Assembly: GCF_012912005.1 (NCBI RefSeq)
Contig: NZ_JABBEA010000006.1
Span: 62,001 to 126,000 of the forward strand
Source: Paenibacillus sp. SZ31
Lineage (GTDB): Bacteria > Bacillota > Bacilli > Paenibacillales > Paenibacillaceae
Direction: 5' to 3'
Length of the DNA stretch: 64,000 nt
Shown: positions 42,582-52,454 of the stretch, piece by piece
Layout: each line of letters starts with the position of its first letter
Position numbering within the stretch: position 1 is the first letter of the stretch
Notes under the pieces: model-generated
Told to the model about the DNA's origin: nothing
Seen by the model: the letters and a program-made list of their open reading frames with translations, nothing else
Databases searched by the model: none
Translations under genes and position numbers: made by a program

Positions 42582-44393
42582 TTAAGCCTGTGCGACGGGT
42601 GACTCCTGATGTTTCTGCAAAAACTCCAGCATCCGGCGATACACGAGAATCTCGTTGGTCTTTCTGGAGAAGCCGTGGCCCTCATCATCCAGAACGATGT
42701 ACTCCACATCCAGTCCCTTCGACTGAAGCGCAGCCACGATCTGATCGGATTCGGCCTTCACGACTCTTGGATCATTAGCCCCTTGAATAACCAGCATTGG
42801 GTTCACCATCTGATCCAGATACGTAATCGGTGAATCTTTCGTTAGGCGTTCGCGATCACGGATCGGATCACCAAGCCAGTTATCCATCATCGGCTTCCAG
42901 TCTTCCGGCACGGATTCCAGGAATGTGAACAGATTGCTCGGCCCAAAAATATCAACCGCAGCCCGGAACAGCTCCGGATGACGCCCTGCTAGTAGCAGGG
43001 TCATGTATCCACCGTAACTACCACCCACCACAAACAACCGCTCAGGCGAGGTAATTCCCTGATCAAATAGCCAGTTGATCCCGGCAACACAGTCCAGCCT
43101 CGGGCCTTCGCCCCAATCCCGCTCAACCAATTTGACGAATTCCGCGCCATATCCGGTACTGCCACGGAAGTTCGGTGCAAAAATATGATAGCCCTGAGCG
43201 AGCATCATCTGGAACATCGGCCGGAAAAACTTCGCTTCCGATGCCTGCGGCCCACCATGCGGCCAAAATACCGTGTAGCCATTGGCCTGCTCCGGCTTTG
43301 CTTTGAACAAAAGCGCTTCGATCTCCAGTCCGTCGTAGGAGTTATACCGAATGACGTCAGGGTACACGAGATCACTGGGGTCCAGTCCGGTTACCCGATT
43401 GGCAGTCAGCGGCTCCCAGGATTCAGCACCTGCCACTTTGCGATAAATGTTATGCGGCTGGATTGCTCCACGCCCCAGAATATAGACATTACCTGCTTTC
43501 GTAACAGTGACCTGCTCAATTGTATCCAGCGGCATATCTACACGCCAAGGTTGTTCTGCATTTTTGTCCAATACGTACATGCGATTCTCCGGCCCTATAA
43601 GTGTCCATAAATATAAGGTTTCGGAAGCTTGATGCCAGCGGATGAACTCCACATCTTCCCCTTCAATTCTACACAATGGACGGAACTCTCCGGAATCGAT
43701 ACGATACTCAGCCACATACGAGTATGGTGAGTTATCATTCGTGATCAGCAGAAGGCGATTGTCATCTGCGAAAATCACATCCGGGATCTGACTCTGCCGC
43801 TCTGAGGCTGGAAGGATCTCCTGTTCTTCACCGTCACGATAAAGATATGCCTTCTGGTAGGTATTCGAATATATTTTCAAGATGACGTAGGCCTGTTCAT
43901 CCGAGCTTACAGCAACCAGATTGCTTGTGGCCTCTTCCCCTTGATGCAGGAGCTCGTCCTCTCCCGTCTCCAGATGAAGCCGGCGCGAATTGAGGTAATT
44001 CGGGTTACCTGCGCTGGTTATATAATACAAACGCTGTCCATCTTCAGATAAGTGGGCGTAATAACAGCGGTCATTCGGCTCTGCCGGAACAACAGGCAGT
44101 GGAACACCGCCCTCTGGCTTAAGTGCGTATAGATGATAGTTCTCGTCACCATCCCGATCAAAGGCGGTAAGAAGATGACGTCCTTGCGGGTCTGCTTTGA
44201 TAAATTGACTGCTCTGATTCAAGTACGTTAAAGGATACGGGTATCCTCCAGGCAAATCCATCGCCCAAATATTCGGCTGACCGTTCAGATTGCTGTCCAT
44301 GAACAAACGTTTCTCGTCTGCCGATACGGCAAAATGCGAAATACGGTACGTCTGAAAATATTGCTCGACATCCGGTTTAGGGAACTGAATCAT
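42582..44393 (-). CDS. S9-family (prolyl oligopeptidase-like) serine peptidase
   Basis: 603 residues. A beta-propeller (about 1-350) is followed by an alpha/beta-hydrolase domain. The catalytic triad is visible: Ser in GGSYGGYMTL, Asp in IQGANDPRV and His in DEGHGFSRK. It probably cleaves peptides in the cytoplasm (acylaminoacyl- or dipeptidyl-peptidase-like), since no signal peptide is present. It is transcribed alone, with GGAGG before the ATG. Confidence 0.93.
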   Translation of the reverse strand: MIQFPKPDVEQYFQTYRISHFAVSADEKRLFMDSNLNGQPNIWAMDLPGGYPYPLTYLNQSSQFIKADPQGRHLLTAFDRDGDENYHLYALKPEGGVPLPVVPAEPNDRCYYAHLSEDGQRLYYITSAGNPNYLNSRRLHLETGEDELLHQGEEATSNLVAVSSDEQAYVILKIYSNTYQKAYLYRDGEEQEILPASERQSQIPDVIFADDNRLLLITNDNSPYSYVAEYRIDSGEFRPLCRIEGEDVEFIRWHQASETLYLWTLIGPENRMYVLDKNAEQPWRVDMPLDTIEQVTVTKAGNVYILGRGAIQPHNIYRKVAGAESWEPLTANRVTGLDPSDLVYPDVIRYNSYDGLEIEALLFKAKPEQANGYTVFWPHGGPQASEAKFFRPMFQMMLAQGYHIFAPNFRGSTGYGAEFVKLVERDWGEGPRLDCVAGINWLFDQGITSPERLFVVGGSYGGYMTLLLAGRHPELFRAAVDIFGPSNLFTFLESVPEDWKPMMDNWLGDPIRDRERLTKDSPITYLDQMVNPMLVIQGANDPRVVKAESDQIVAALQSKGLDVEYIVLDDEGHGFSRKTNEILVYRRMLEFLQKHQESPVAQA

Positions 44394-44518
44394 GACAAAC
44401 CTCCTTGGAATTGAACCAACGAATTTAACATTGGTAAATTAAGGTACCATTTGTCCATATTATAGGTAATGCCAATGTTTAGACAATAGATATGTAAGAT
44501 TTAATTTCCTATCTCCCT

Positions 44519-45307
44519 TTAGCATTGTATATGATCCGCCACATTCATCCGGCGTACGAGTGATCTCTCCGTCCCCGTCACGCATAATGATGCGGAATAG
44601 CCCTTGCCCATATTCAGGGAATGCAATACATAATTCTGACCGGCCCATTCCAGCACATGTTCATGATTACGTATAGCCTGTACTGTATTCAGATTTCTCC
44701 ACTGCCCACATAAAGATTGACCTGAAGCCTTGATCCAGGCCTCCTTGCCTGTGAGGACTTTCCACAGCAGGGAAGAAGAATCCTCTCCGGAACATATGGC
44801 TTCCAGCACATGATCCCGCTCCTCTGACGTCAGGAAACGTTGGATGATGGCTTTCTCTCGAAGTAGTGGACGTACCCATTCCACATCCACGCCAAGCTCG
44901 TTGTTAGTGGATGTAACCGCCAGTACACACAGCCCATTCGTATGCGAAAGGCTGAATTGCGGACCTCCCACGAGATAAGGCTTTCCGGAAGTGCCATATT
45001 CAAATCGAATATCCCTTGCCTGAAGCTGCATGTACTGTGCCAGTACTCTTCGCAAGAAAACCCTTGAAATCATCCAGCAATGAGCCTTTAGACGTGAGGT
45101 TTTGCTGATTCTGACCATACGTTCATGTTCTTCTGAAGTCATTGCATCGGAGTCCATGGCAGCCGCTGTCTGCAGTTGATCCTCCCTTATGGGCAAAGTC
45201 TGTGTCCAAATATGGACCTCCGGTTCTCCTGAAAATGGCGTGAACGTATTATTCCCTTGTTCCCTCATTGCCAGAAGGCTGCTGATTGTTCCGGTTCTGG
45301 AATCCAT
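44519..45307 (-). CDS. Sfp-type 4'-phosphopantetheinyl transferase
   Basis: 262 residues. It activates carrier proteins by attaching phosphopantetheine from CoA to a Ser. The family signatures are intact: PQFSLSHTNG, LGVDVEWV and WKVLTGKEAWIKASG. It is the last gene of the large operon that contains an ACP (56197-56457), which is the obvious target. The ATG at 45307 sits behind GGAGGG; the frame runs to 45355. Its presence shows that the pathway needs a thiotemplate. Confidence 0.93.
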   Translation of the reverse strand: MDSRTGTISSLLAMREQGNNTFTPFSGEPEVHIWTQTLPIREDQLQTAAAMDSDAMTSEEHERMVRISKTSRLKAHCWMISRVFLRRVLAQYMQLQARDIRFEYGTSGKPYLVGGPQFSLSHTNGLCVLAVTSTNNELGVDVEWVRPLLREKAIIQRFLTSEERDHVLEAICSGEDSSSLLWKVLTGKEAWIKASGQSLCGQWRNLNTVQAIRNHEHVLEWAGQNYVLHSLNMGKGYSASLCVTGTERSLVRRMNVADHIQC

Positions 45308-45341
45308 AAGGCCCTCCTCCCTATCCGGGGTTACGTACATG

Positions 45342-46565
45342 CTATCGTATAACAACCATCTTCAGACGAGCAGACGTTGCAATAGTTCTGAGACCACTCC
45401 TAACCTCTTCTTCTGTCAATTCAAGTGCATACGTGCCAAGCTGCATATAATCCAGTCCGATCACCTCATATTCGGAGACGTGCATGCATCGCTGTTTTAA
45501 TGAATCCTTGTCTGCATAATACTTGCTTAACCACTTCATCCGCGCATGGTTCAAGTTGGATAGGGACAGCGTTCCGTTCTGAATATGCTCACACGTCTCC
45601 TCAACCCGGTTATATAAAGAAACGGGATCTGCTGAATACCCACAAGCATTCGAAAAGGCAAATTCCTTACGATAATAGTGGTCCCATTCTGCACCCTTAT
45701 GAAGCAGACCCAACTCCATACATTCCGCGTGGAAATCGGAAGTTTCACCCAGTAAGGCTTCAATGCCGATCATGCAAGCAATTTGCTCTTTTAACTGCAT
45801 CCCATCTTCGGCACGGAACCCATACCTTACAAGCGGCAAGGACAATCCGCATTCAATCTCCCGATATTGATTATTGGAATCCTCACCTAAATAGTGGAGT
45901 GTAACTTCTGGCAGGTAGGAAGCATTCAGTGGTTCCATTACAGGGAATTGTTCCAGCATATCCACAATGAACTCTGCTTCAACCGGACCGGCAACCGCTA
46001 CCGCCATTCTCCCTGTGGCATAGCGAGTGTTGTAGGCATGATTCAGCTCATCCGTTGTCATTTGGTATATACTGTCCAGTGTGCCTGCAACATCCATCGT
46101 GATGGGGTGATTGTTGCCATACATCATCTGAGTTAACTGCTGCAACGCTCGCCAGGAGGGTCGGTCTGCATACATGGAAAGCTCCTGATGAATGGCGGAC
46201 CGTTCCTGCTCCAGATGCATCGGGGTGAAATATGGAGCAGCTAACATGCCGGTGAACAACTCCAGACTTCGTTTCAAATCGCCTGTGCAGGCCATTTGAT
46301 AAGTCGTTACATCGTAACGCGTCAATGCAGATGTCGAAGCTCCCAGAGTATGAAATAGCGGCTTGACAGGCCGTTGATCCGGATTGTAGAACATCATATG
46401 CTCAAGGAAATGTGCTCTGCCAGGCAGGGCTGCATCATGGATTGAGCCATAGGACACGGACCACGAAACAAAAGTATGATGGAACTGGGGTTCGGGGAAA
46501 ATGTGGACCGACAGACCATTGGACAAGCGCCTGCGGACAGGTGCGATATTCACAATACTATTCAT
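45342..46565 (-). CDS. M16-family zinc peptidase, catalytically intact
   Basis: 407 residues, insulinase/pitrilysin superfamily. The inverted zinc motif HFLEH (His52, Glu55, His56) and a downstream Glu in EQERSAIHQEL are present. It overlaps the preceding M16 gene by eight bases. M16 pairs mature ribosomal peptides in several pathways (for example AlbE/AlbF of subtilosin and PqqF). Here it most likely trims the leader of the small repeat peptide at 60222 or degrades the peptide; that link is inference from the operon. Confidence 0.88.
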   Translation of the reverse strand: MNSIVNIAPVRRRLSNGLSVHIFPEPQFHHTFVSWSVSYGSIHDAALPGRAHFLEHMMFYNPDQRPVKPLFHTLGASTSALTRYDVTTYQMACTGDLKRSLELFTGMLAAPYFTPMHLEQERSAIHQELSMYADRPSWRALQQLTQMMYGNNHPITMDVAGTLDSIYQMTTDELNHAYNTRYATGRMAVAVAGPVEAEFIVDMLEQFPVMEPLNASYLPEVTLHYLGEDSNNQYREIECGLSLPLVRYGFRAEDGMQLKEQIACMIGIEALLGETSDFHAECMELGLLHKGAEWDHYYRKEFAFSNACGYSADPVSLYNRVEETCEHIQNGTLSLSNLNHARMKWLSKYYADKDSLKQRCMHVSEYEVIGLDYMQLGTYALELTEEEVRSGLRTIATSARLKMVVIR

Positions 46566-47865
46566 GAGTCACCTCCTGCACTGGTGCGGAATATTCATTC
46601 TCAGGATACAAAATCCAGGTGACAGCCTTTTTCATGCCAGAGGCTACCTCGGCCACTTGTTCCCCAGTAATGCAGGTTATGGCTTCCAGGAATTGCGGAG
46701 TTGTCATCTGGACCCGGTTGAGCAATCGATCGATATGAAGGTTGACCACCTGCTCAGGCAGATCGTATCCCACTTGCACATAATGCATCACATTTTGAAT
46801 AGCTCTATTCAGCTCTACTTCCTGAATGTCTCCGCTGCATATCCTCAGCCATTCAGCATCTATCGCTTCAAGCACCTCTGTCACATATCCACTGCTTGTT
46901 CCCGTTGTCACATGAAGCGTCCCCCGATAATCATCCAGTGTGCTGTAGATCTGATACACCCATTGCTTTCGTTCACGAAGCTCGGATTGAAGCCTGGACG
47001 CAGGCGTAGCGCCAAAAAGGGAATGAAACAGAAACAGGGCAGCGTAGTCCGACGATCCATACGTCACCCCGGTGGTGAAGGTCACATTAATCTTGCATTG
47101 CTGAACATCCATCAGTTCAAGCATCATCTCGCCTTCCTCCCTGCGCTCAGTAGGCTCATCATGCCCAATCACATATGGAGTTTCTCCCCCCTCAGCTGCG
47201 ACAACCGAAGGCAAAAAGGCCTCCATGACCTGAGCTATCATCACATCCGACTGGAAATCACCGATCACATGAATATGTAGTGGGCTGCAAAGCACCTCCC
47301 GGTACCATTGCTGCAATTCACCATCATGCACACAATGTTGCAGTTGCTCCACGTCGGCATCCCTGCTTCGTTCCGTATACCCAAGCCATTCCAGACTGCG
47401 CCCCTGTACCACCTTGTCCCAATTGGACACATCATAGCCAGCATGATGTTCTGCCCAAGCAAGTTCCTCCTGGATCTGCGCTTCATCAAAATCAAATTCG
47501 CCCTTAAGGCTCGGTTCGAACATCATGTCTGCGAGCAGCTTCAGCGCATCGAGCGTCCGTGCATCGGTCCCGGGCAGCAACCCTGCAGGGATACGCAACC
47601 GGATGGATGCGAGCTGAGTCTCCCCCTTCTGCTCCAATTCGCATCTTAGCTCGTCGGCATACATAGACCATAGTTGCTGCTGTAGCTTTCTTTTGCCGAG
47701 AGAATCCTGCCTGAAAAGTAACCGCACAATGACTGCAAACACCGCTGATGGAATCCTTCCCTGTTCGTTAACGATACCCAGATGGAGATAACAGTTGGCG
47801 TATTGGCTTGTTGGCATCACATGGACCGATAGACGATTGTATTGCTCCGTAATGAAAGACTGCAT
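46558..47865 (-). CDS. M16-family peptidase homologue without the zinc motif
   Basis: 435 residues with the M16 layout (for example DALKLLADMMFEPSLKGEFD followed by an AQIQEELAW helix and SVVAAEGGE). The N-terminal region lacks HxxEH: the matching place reads AVIVRLLFRQDSLG. It is probably the non-catalytic partner that completes a heterodimer with the adjacent active subunit, as in bacterial two-subunit M16 enzymes. The start at 47865 follows GGGGAGG. Confidence 0.82.
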   Translation of the reverse strand: MQSFITEQYNRLSVHVMPTSQYANCYLHLGIVNEQGRIPSAVFAVIVRLLFRQDSLGKRKLQQQLWSMYADELRCELEQKGETQLASIRLRIPAGLLPGTDARTLDALKLLADMMFEPSLKGEFDFDEAQIQEELAWAEHHAGYDVSNWDKVVQGRSLEWLGYTERSRDADVEQLQHCVHDGELQQWYREVLCSPLHIHVIGDFQSDVMIAQVMEAFLPSVVAAEGGETPYVIGHDEPTERREEGEMMLELMDVQQCKINVTFTTGVTYGSSDYAALFLFHSLFGATPASRLQSELRERKQWVYQIYSTLDDYRGTLHVTTGTSSGYVTEVLEAIDAEWLRICSGDIQEVELNRAIQNVMHYVQVGYDLPEQVVNLHIDRLLNRVQMTTPQFLEAITCITGEQVAEVASGMKKAVTWILYPENEYSAPVQEVTHE

Positions 47866-47889
47866 CCTTGCCTCCCCCTTATCTGACGG

Positions 47890-48867
47890 TTAACCCAAAT
47901 TGTAGATCATGCCACTCGCGGTGTTCAGTCCAAGCTGACCGAATCCCTCCAGCGGCTTGGAGAACCAGTCCACCTGACTCTCAGCTTCCGCTGAATGAAG
48001 GTTAGTCTCATCCTCTTTCCAGTGAATCACTTGCTGATGGTGACGGTCCCAGAATCTCCATAATGCAGGCTGCTTCAGCAGTTGATTGCGAAACGGCTCA
48101 TATACACGCCCTGCTGATTCCTGAATATCCCCTTCTAAGATGAAGGGCGGCAAGAAAACAATTTTGGAACGAAAATCTTCAGTCAATGTCATGAAATAGG
48201 GGCATACAGGCTTGCGTGTCTTGGCTAAAATACGAAAAATACCACTCCTCGTCCGGATGCGTGAACTCAGGAAAGGAAGCTCCACTGCGCGATTATCCGC
48301 GTTGAACCCGGTCTGCCCATCTACGAAAAGGTTGAATGAACCTCCCTTCCGCAAATGAGAATATAATCGTATGCCAATCATCTCATCCTCGGCATTCAGC
48401 AGATCAGCACCTGCAAACTGCCGTAGGGTGTTCCAGGACGACAGCTTCTGTTCCTGCTCTACGGTACCTTGTTCAGCGACCAGATAGAAGGGTAATCCGG
48501 ACTTCATGTGGCCTGCGCGAATCTCCTGTCCGATGGTGATCATGTTATGTCTGACAAATCCATAATGCCAGGTCAACAAGGCGCCACCTTCCTGCAACGT
48601 CGCTTGCAGATGCTCAAGCCCCTCGACTTCATCCCAATCCATAAAGGAGTACGGACTTTTTTTGTGTTCGTCAACCGTCCGCAAAAAAGCCAGATAATCC
48701 ATCCAGATCGATTCCGGTGACGATTCCGGTTGAAGAGGTGCAAGCTCCTTAACAATATTCATTAGCGCATAGAAGAATCCCAGTTGAATTCCGTCTGTCT
48801 TTTCCCTATACAACTCCTCCCTGACCTGTTCCTTATGTAACGTATATAATGTATGAAAATCCTCCAT
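47890..48867 (-). CDS. LpxL/HtrB-like acyltransferase
   Basis: 325 residues resembling lipid A acyltransferases (LpxL family): LLTWHYGFVRHNMITIG with the catalytic-type His, NLFVDGQTGFNADNRAVELP, then SGIFRILAKTRKPVCPYFMT. These enzymes move an acyl chain from ACP to an acceptor. A Gram-positive has no lipid A, so the acceptor must differ. In this operon, with an ACP and a ribosomal peptide, I infer acylation of the peptide or of a pathway amine. No signal or membrane helix is obvious. The start at 48867 has AGGAGG upstream. Confidence 0.65.
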   Translation of the reverse strand: MEDFHTLYTLHKEQVREELYREKTDGIQLGFFYALMNIVKELAPLQPESSPESIWMDYLAFLRTVDEHKKSPYSFMDWDEVEGLEHLQATLQEGGALLTWHYGFVRHNMITIGQEIRAGHMKSGLPFYLVAEQGTVEQEQKLSSWNTLRQFAGADLLNAEDEMIGIRLYSHLRKGGSFNLFVDGQTGFNADNRAVELPFLSSRIRTRSGIFRILAKTRKPVCPYFMTLTEDFRSKIVFLPPFILEGDIQESAGRVYEPFRNQLLKQPALWRFWDRHHQQVIHWKEDETNLHSAEAESQVDWFSKPLEGFGQLGLNTASGMIYNLG

Positions 48868-48869
48868 CC

Positions 48870-50051
48870 TTACACCTCCTGTATGCCCTGATTCATGGAT
48901 ACTCCCGCTCCCGACAGCATTCCTTCCCTGGCTGCGCTAGTTCTGGAAGACGATTCAAACCGCCGACGATTCCGGTCGATACCATCCATCATATAGACCA
49001 ACATCCGAAGCGCCAGCTCATATTGTCCAGGTATTTGCCGATCCGACTGCACACCCTGTCCTTCAACCATATCCATCCCTTCATAAGATAACGGGACTTC
49101 CAGCGCTGCAATAACGCAGTCTCGAATATTCTGCCACGTCGGTCCTGCAGCAATCGGAAAATCAACAAATGGGAAGATTCCCGGATCAAGGGAATCCAAG
49201 TCAAACGTTAAATAAGCCGAGTCGACATCGTACTTCTGCCTTACCTCGTTCAGAACATGGCTCACCCTCTCGGGTGTCATATGCTCTGCCGATATCTGAA
49301 TCAAGCCAGGATGGCTATACATCTGATCTGCTGAGCGAAGACCACGCAGGCCGATCTGTACAACAGCAGCAACCGTACCCTGCTCTAGCAAATGTCTCAC
49401 AAAATTGGAGTGACTGGGATGCTCCTGATGGATGGCATCGATACCGCAATCATGATGAGCATCGAACTGGACCAGCACTCTTCGACTGCCCTGGGCCTTT
49501 GCCATCATCTGAAGCACAGCATGCGTAATAGAATGGTCTCCGCCAATGCAGCACAATAGCGCCTGTTGATCCAGCGCATGATCCAGTGCGGCCGCAAGAC
49601 CTTTTTTATAAGGAACAGCTGTATCCGCCTCCGCTTCATTCATAAGACAAGTACCCCAATCTTGCATCGCTACGCTCTCAAGCAATCGTCTCCCACTTCC
49701 AATATCGTACAAGCTCGAATTCCCGGACTCTTGCAACGATGGATAGATGACCTTTTTCCACGATTCTACGCGTAACGCATGCGCAAGTCCGGCAACGGAG
49801 GAGTTTAACATGCTTGTCCCACCGGAATGGGGAATACCCAAGATCCCCAGTTGAGGAGCCCGATGACCGATGAGAGGCTCATACAAAAAAAAAGGCGCTT
49901 CCGCAGGTTCCACCCCCGGCAAATCCGGGGGGAGTTGTGGTTCCAGCTCTTTCGCAGGTTCCAGCTCATAAAACTGGCTGAACGTTTCATCCGCAGCAAT
50001 CCACGCATCTGCAATGCGACGTACCAGATAAGCAGGTTCTGATGTTTTCAT
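48870..50051 (-). CDS. Arginase/agmatinase-superfamily ureohydrolase
   Basis: 393 residues. The binuclear Mn site of the family is complete: GGDHSIT, QFDAHHDCG and FDLDSLDPG. The ureohydrolase core spans about residues 65-365 and there is an extra N-terminal segment of about 65 residues. Substrates could be free arginine, agmatine, a guanidino-acyl thioester, or arginine within a peptide. The last idea is attractive because the first gene of the operon encodes a peptide with an Arg every five residues, and peptide arginases (OspR) are known. Known peptide arginases belong to a different subgroup, so this is inference. Confidence 0.85.
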   Translation of the reverse strand: MKTSEPAYLVRRIADAWIAADETFSQFYELEPAKELEPQLPPDLPGVEPAEAPFFLYEPLIGHRAPQLGILGIPHSGGTSMLNSSVAGLAHALRVESWKKVIYPSLQESGNSSLYDIGSGRRLLESVAMQDWGTCLMNEAEADTAVPYKKGLAAALDHALDQQALLCCIGGDHSITHAVLQMMAKAQGSRRVLVQFDAHHDCGIDAIHQEHPSHSNFVRHLLEQGTVAAVVQIGLRGLRSADQMYSHPGLIQISAEHMTPERVSHVLNEVRQKYDVDSAYLTFDLDSLDPGIFPFVDFPIAAGPTWQNIRDCVIAALEVPLSYEGMDMVEGQGVQSDRQIPGQYELALRMLVYMMDGIDRNRRRFESSSRTSAAREGMLSGAGVSMNQGIQEV

Positions 50052-50078
50052 GCAAAAGCCTCCTGTACGTAGTTAGAG

Positions 50079-51467
50079 TCAAGTCTGTGTGGAATAGCTT
50101 TTATTCGGCAACGTCGCTTCACCTTCTGTACTGATATCCTTATCCGCAGAAGGTTCGACGTATTCCCGCTTCAGCATTCGCATGAAAGGCAGGAAGAACG
50201 ACGACATGCCGACCACATTCATGCCAGCAATCACCGCATAGAAGTAAGTAACCTCATTGAAAGCCCGAGTTAGTCCCCAGCCAAGTGCGATAATAATCAG
50301 AAAATACACCGCATTCAGGAGTATGGCCTGGTATCCGCGCCCACTCTGCTCCATCGTCAGCAAGGTTGTCATCATGGGACCCATGCCAATATAGGAAAGA
50401 GCCACGATGGACAGATACCTTGCCGCTTCGGCTCGGGTTGCTGCGTCTTCGATCAGAAATGCGATAAGCGGATCTCGCCAGATCCAGACGGCAACGGCAA
50501 TGATCACATACAGAACAAAGGATTGCAGCAGACCTTGGCGATAACTTGCATAGGCCCTTGGCCGGTGTGGTGATTGCAAATTATGATTGATGATAATGCC
50601 AATGGCCGATCCAATGACGATACCCGGTAGGATCGCCATCGTCTGAATTCGATAACCAACGCCAAAGCCAGCAACCGCCCCTTCTCCAAAGTGACTGACA
50701 ATTTTATTGAAAAAAAATGTACTCAGAAAAATCATGCAGTACGAGATGAACACAGGAATACCGACATGCCTGAGGGCCTTCAGATGTTTTTGTGCAAAAG
50801 CAAAGCGTTCAAAGATCATTTCCCGACGAATGAACAGAATAAGCAGAGAAATAGCCAAGGATAAGACGGAAGTGATCAGGTTAGCATAGATGATGCCCTT
50901 CAGATCCAACCCGAAGACCGACACAAATGTATACACGAGAGCAATGTTTAGCATCGCCATCCCAACCGCGTTCCACGACGCTGCCTGTGCCCGGCCCAGT
51001 CCTCGTAACGCCGCACTGGTCACTGCAGCCAGGACAGCCGGGATGCTCACTGCCATCATGCCCCCTACGTACAGCGTAAACATGGGCCCAATGTCGGCAG
51101 GCACATGGTAAAACCATGAGAGCACAGGGGTCAGTAACATCACAATTCCCCCGGTCAGAATGGCAAGCAGCATTGCACTGCCCATCATGTGCACGAATAG
51201 CTGGGTAAATGCACGAGAGCCCCCGGCACGACTGCGCGCCACCGCGACCTGAACAGACAGCTGCATCGCTTCGATGATGGCAATCATGACGAAGGAGACA
51301 GGAATATACAATGAGAGCACATATAATACACTTTGACTCGTATGACCCAGGAAAAATACATTGGCCAGTTGTGTAATCACGTTAACCAGAGAAGCGAGCA
51401 GCATCGGAACGGCCGTACGGAATAACAAACGATGGATCGAGCCGGCCGTATAATCGATCCCCTGCAT
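50079..51467 (-). CDS. MATE-family exporter
   Basis: About 462 residues with 12 predicted membrane helices and the MATE pattern (FRTAVPMLLASLVNVITQLA, VAGFGVGYRIQTMAILPG). It probably exports the final product or gives self-protection. The ATG at 51467, six bases after GGAGGTG, is preferred over 51482. It lies inside the operon between the degenerate synthase and the arginase-like gene. Confidence 0.88.
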   Translation of the reverse strand: MQGIDYTAGSIHRLLFRTAVPMLLASLVNVITQLANVFFLGHTSQSVLYVLSLYIPVSFVMIAIIEAMQLSVQVAVARSRAGGSRAFTQLFVHMMGSAMLLAILTGGIVMLLTPVLSWFYHVPADIGPMFTLYVGGMMAVSIPAVLAAVTSAALRGLGRAQAASWNAVGMAMLNIALVYTFVSVFGLDLKGIIYANLITSVLSLAISLLILFIRREMIFERFAFAQKHLKALRHVGIPVFISYCMIFLSTFFFNKIVSHFGEGAVAGFGVGYRIQTMAILPGIVIGSAIGIIINHNLQSPHRPRAYASYRQGLLQSFVLYVIIAVAVWIWRDPLIAFLIEDAATRAEAARYLSIVALSYIGMGPMMTTLLTMEQSGRGYQAILLNAVYFLIIIALGWGLTRAFNEVTYFYAVIAGMNVVGMSSFFLPFMRMLKREYVEPSADKDISTEGEATLPNKSYSTQT

Positions 51468-51485
51468 GGGGTTCACCTCCACAAT

Positions 51486-52454
51486 TCATGAAGTCATAAT
51501 TTCTTGATTCATCGCAAGCCTGCTGAGGATCGGCAGACGTATCACATGCACGCAACAAGCGGATATCATCCGATCATCATCCCATGAGACCAGCATGACC
51601 CGATCATCTGGCCTGATAATCCCCCGCTCTAGCTTATCTGCCAGCTGTATCCATACATCTCCGCTCTGATAATCGGTTCGTGGTACGCAGATGGTCTTGG
51701 AAGGGGAAATATGCAAAACAGCACTGCTATTGAGACGTAATCCCAGTCTCGACTGAAGAATGACGTGCTCGGCTGCATGGCTATCCATCCAATCGCGGAT
51801 CATGCCGAGTGCCTCGGATGCAAAAGCCATGGCTTCATCCGATCTGATGATCCGTTTTCCCGCATAGTGTACCTGCAACGCTCCTTGACCTAGGCCTGCC
51901 TCAAGTGCAACCGCCATGTCGCCCAGATCGCCCTTAGGTTCAGATGGTTGACCATATCCAATCTGTCCGTCATCATGGAGAATCCGCTGCTCCACCAGCA
52001 CAATCGCAGTCCGTTCGTTAGGAAGCATGCTCCAAAGAGCAACCTGAATGGCCTCGGTGCCTGCGAGCGCACCCATATGGGTAATACCAATGGGATGATC
52101 AACTCGCCACGGAGCCGTTTCAAGCATTCGGGCAAGTGGAGCATTCAATGCATGTCGTTCGGGACAGGTCTGGGCAAGGATCAACCAATCCCAATGCGGC
52201 TTTGTGGACAACTGCTCCAGCACCATAAGCGCAAGATCACCGGCCGTCACCCGTCTCCCATCTGCCATAAGGGAGCGAGTCAGCGTTCCCACGCGACCAT
52301 AATAGTGATCCTCCATGTATATGTGCGGCGATACATAAACATAATCATCCGGTGTTGGCCAATCCAGCGTGTACAGATGATCCTCCGCAGTAAGCCAGCA
52401 AATATGATCCACATAGATTGGCGCGCCAATATCACCATGAAGTGAATCAGACAT
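51486..52454 (-). CDS. Degenerate thiolase-fold (KASIII-like) protein without catalytic Cys
   Basis: About 322 residues. The C-terminal half looks like a KASIII second half (LRLNSSAVLHISPSKT, GDVWIQLADKLERGIIRPDD, RVMLVSWDDDRMISACCV). The nucleophile elbow reads ITHMGALAGTEAIQVAL, with Ala or Gly where Cys is expected. It could be a structural partner of an active synthase or a new acyltransferase. It starts at the ATG at 52454, overlapping the dehydrogenase stop by eight bases. Family assignment is tentative. Confidence 0.5.
   Translation of the reverse strand: MSDSLHGDIGAPIYVDHICWLTAEDHLYTLDWPTPDDYVYVSPHIYMEDHYYGRVGTLTRSLMADGRRVTAGDLALMVLEQLSTKPHWDWLILAQTCPERHALNAPLARMLETAPWRVDHPIGITHMGALAGTEAIQVALWSMLPNERTAIVLVEQRILHDDGQIGYGQPSEPKGDLGDMAVALEAGLGQGALQVHYAGKRIIRSDEAMAFASEALGMIRDWMDSHAAEHVILQSRLGLRLNSSAVLHISPSKTICVPRTDYQSGDVWIQLADKLERGIIRPDDRVMLVSWDDDRMISACCVHVIRLPILSRLAMNQEIMTS

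Noticed and set aside
46501..47280. A 259-residue plus-strand frame over the M16 gene
   Set aside because: Antisense shadow with no start signals; the minus strand encodes a clear M16 homologue.
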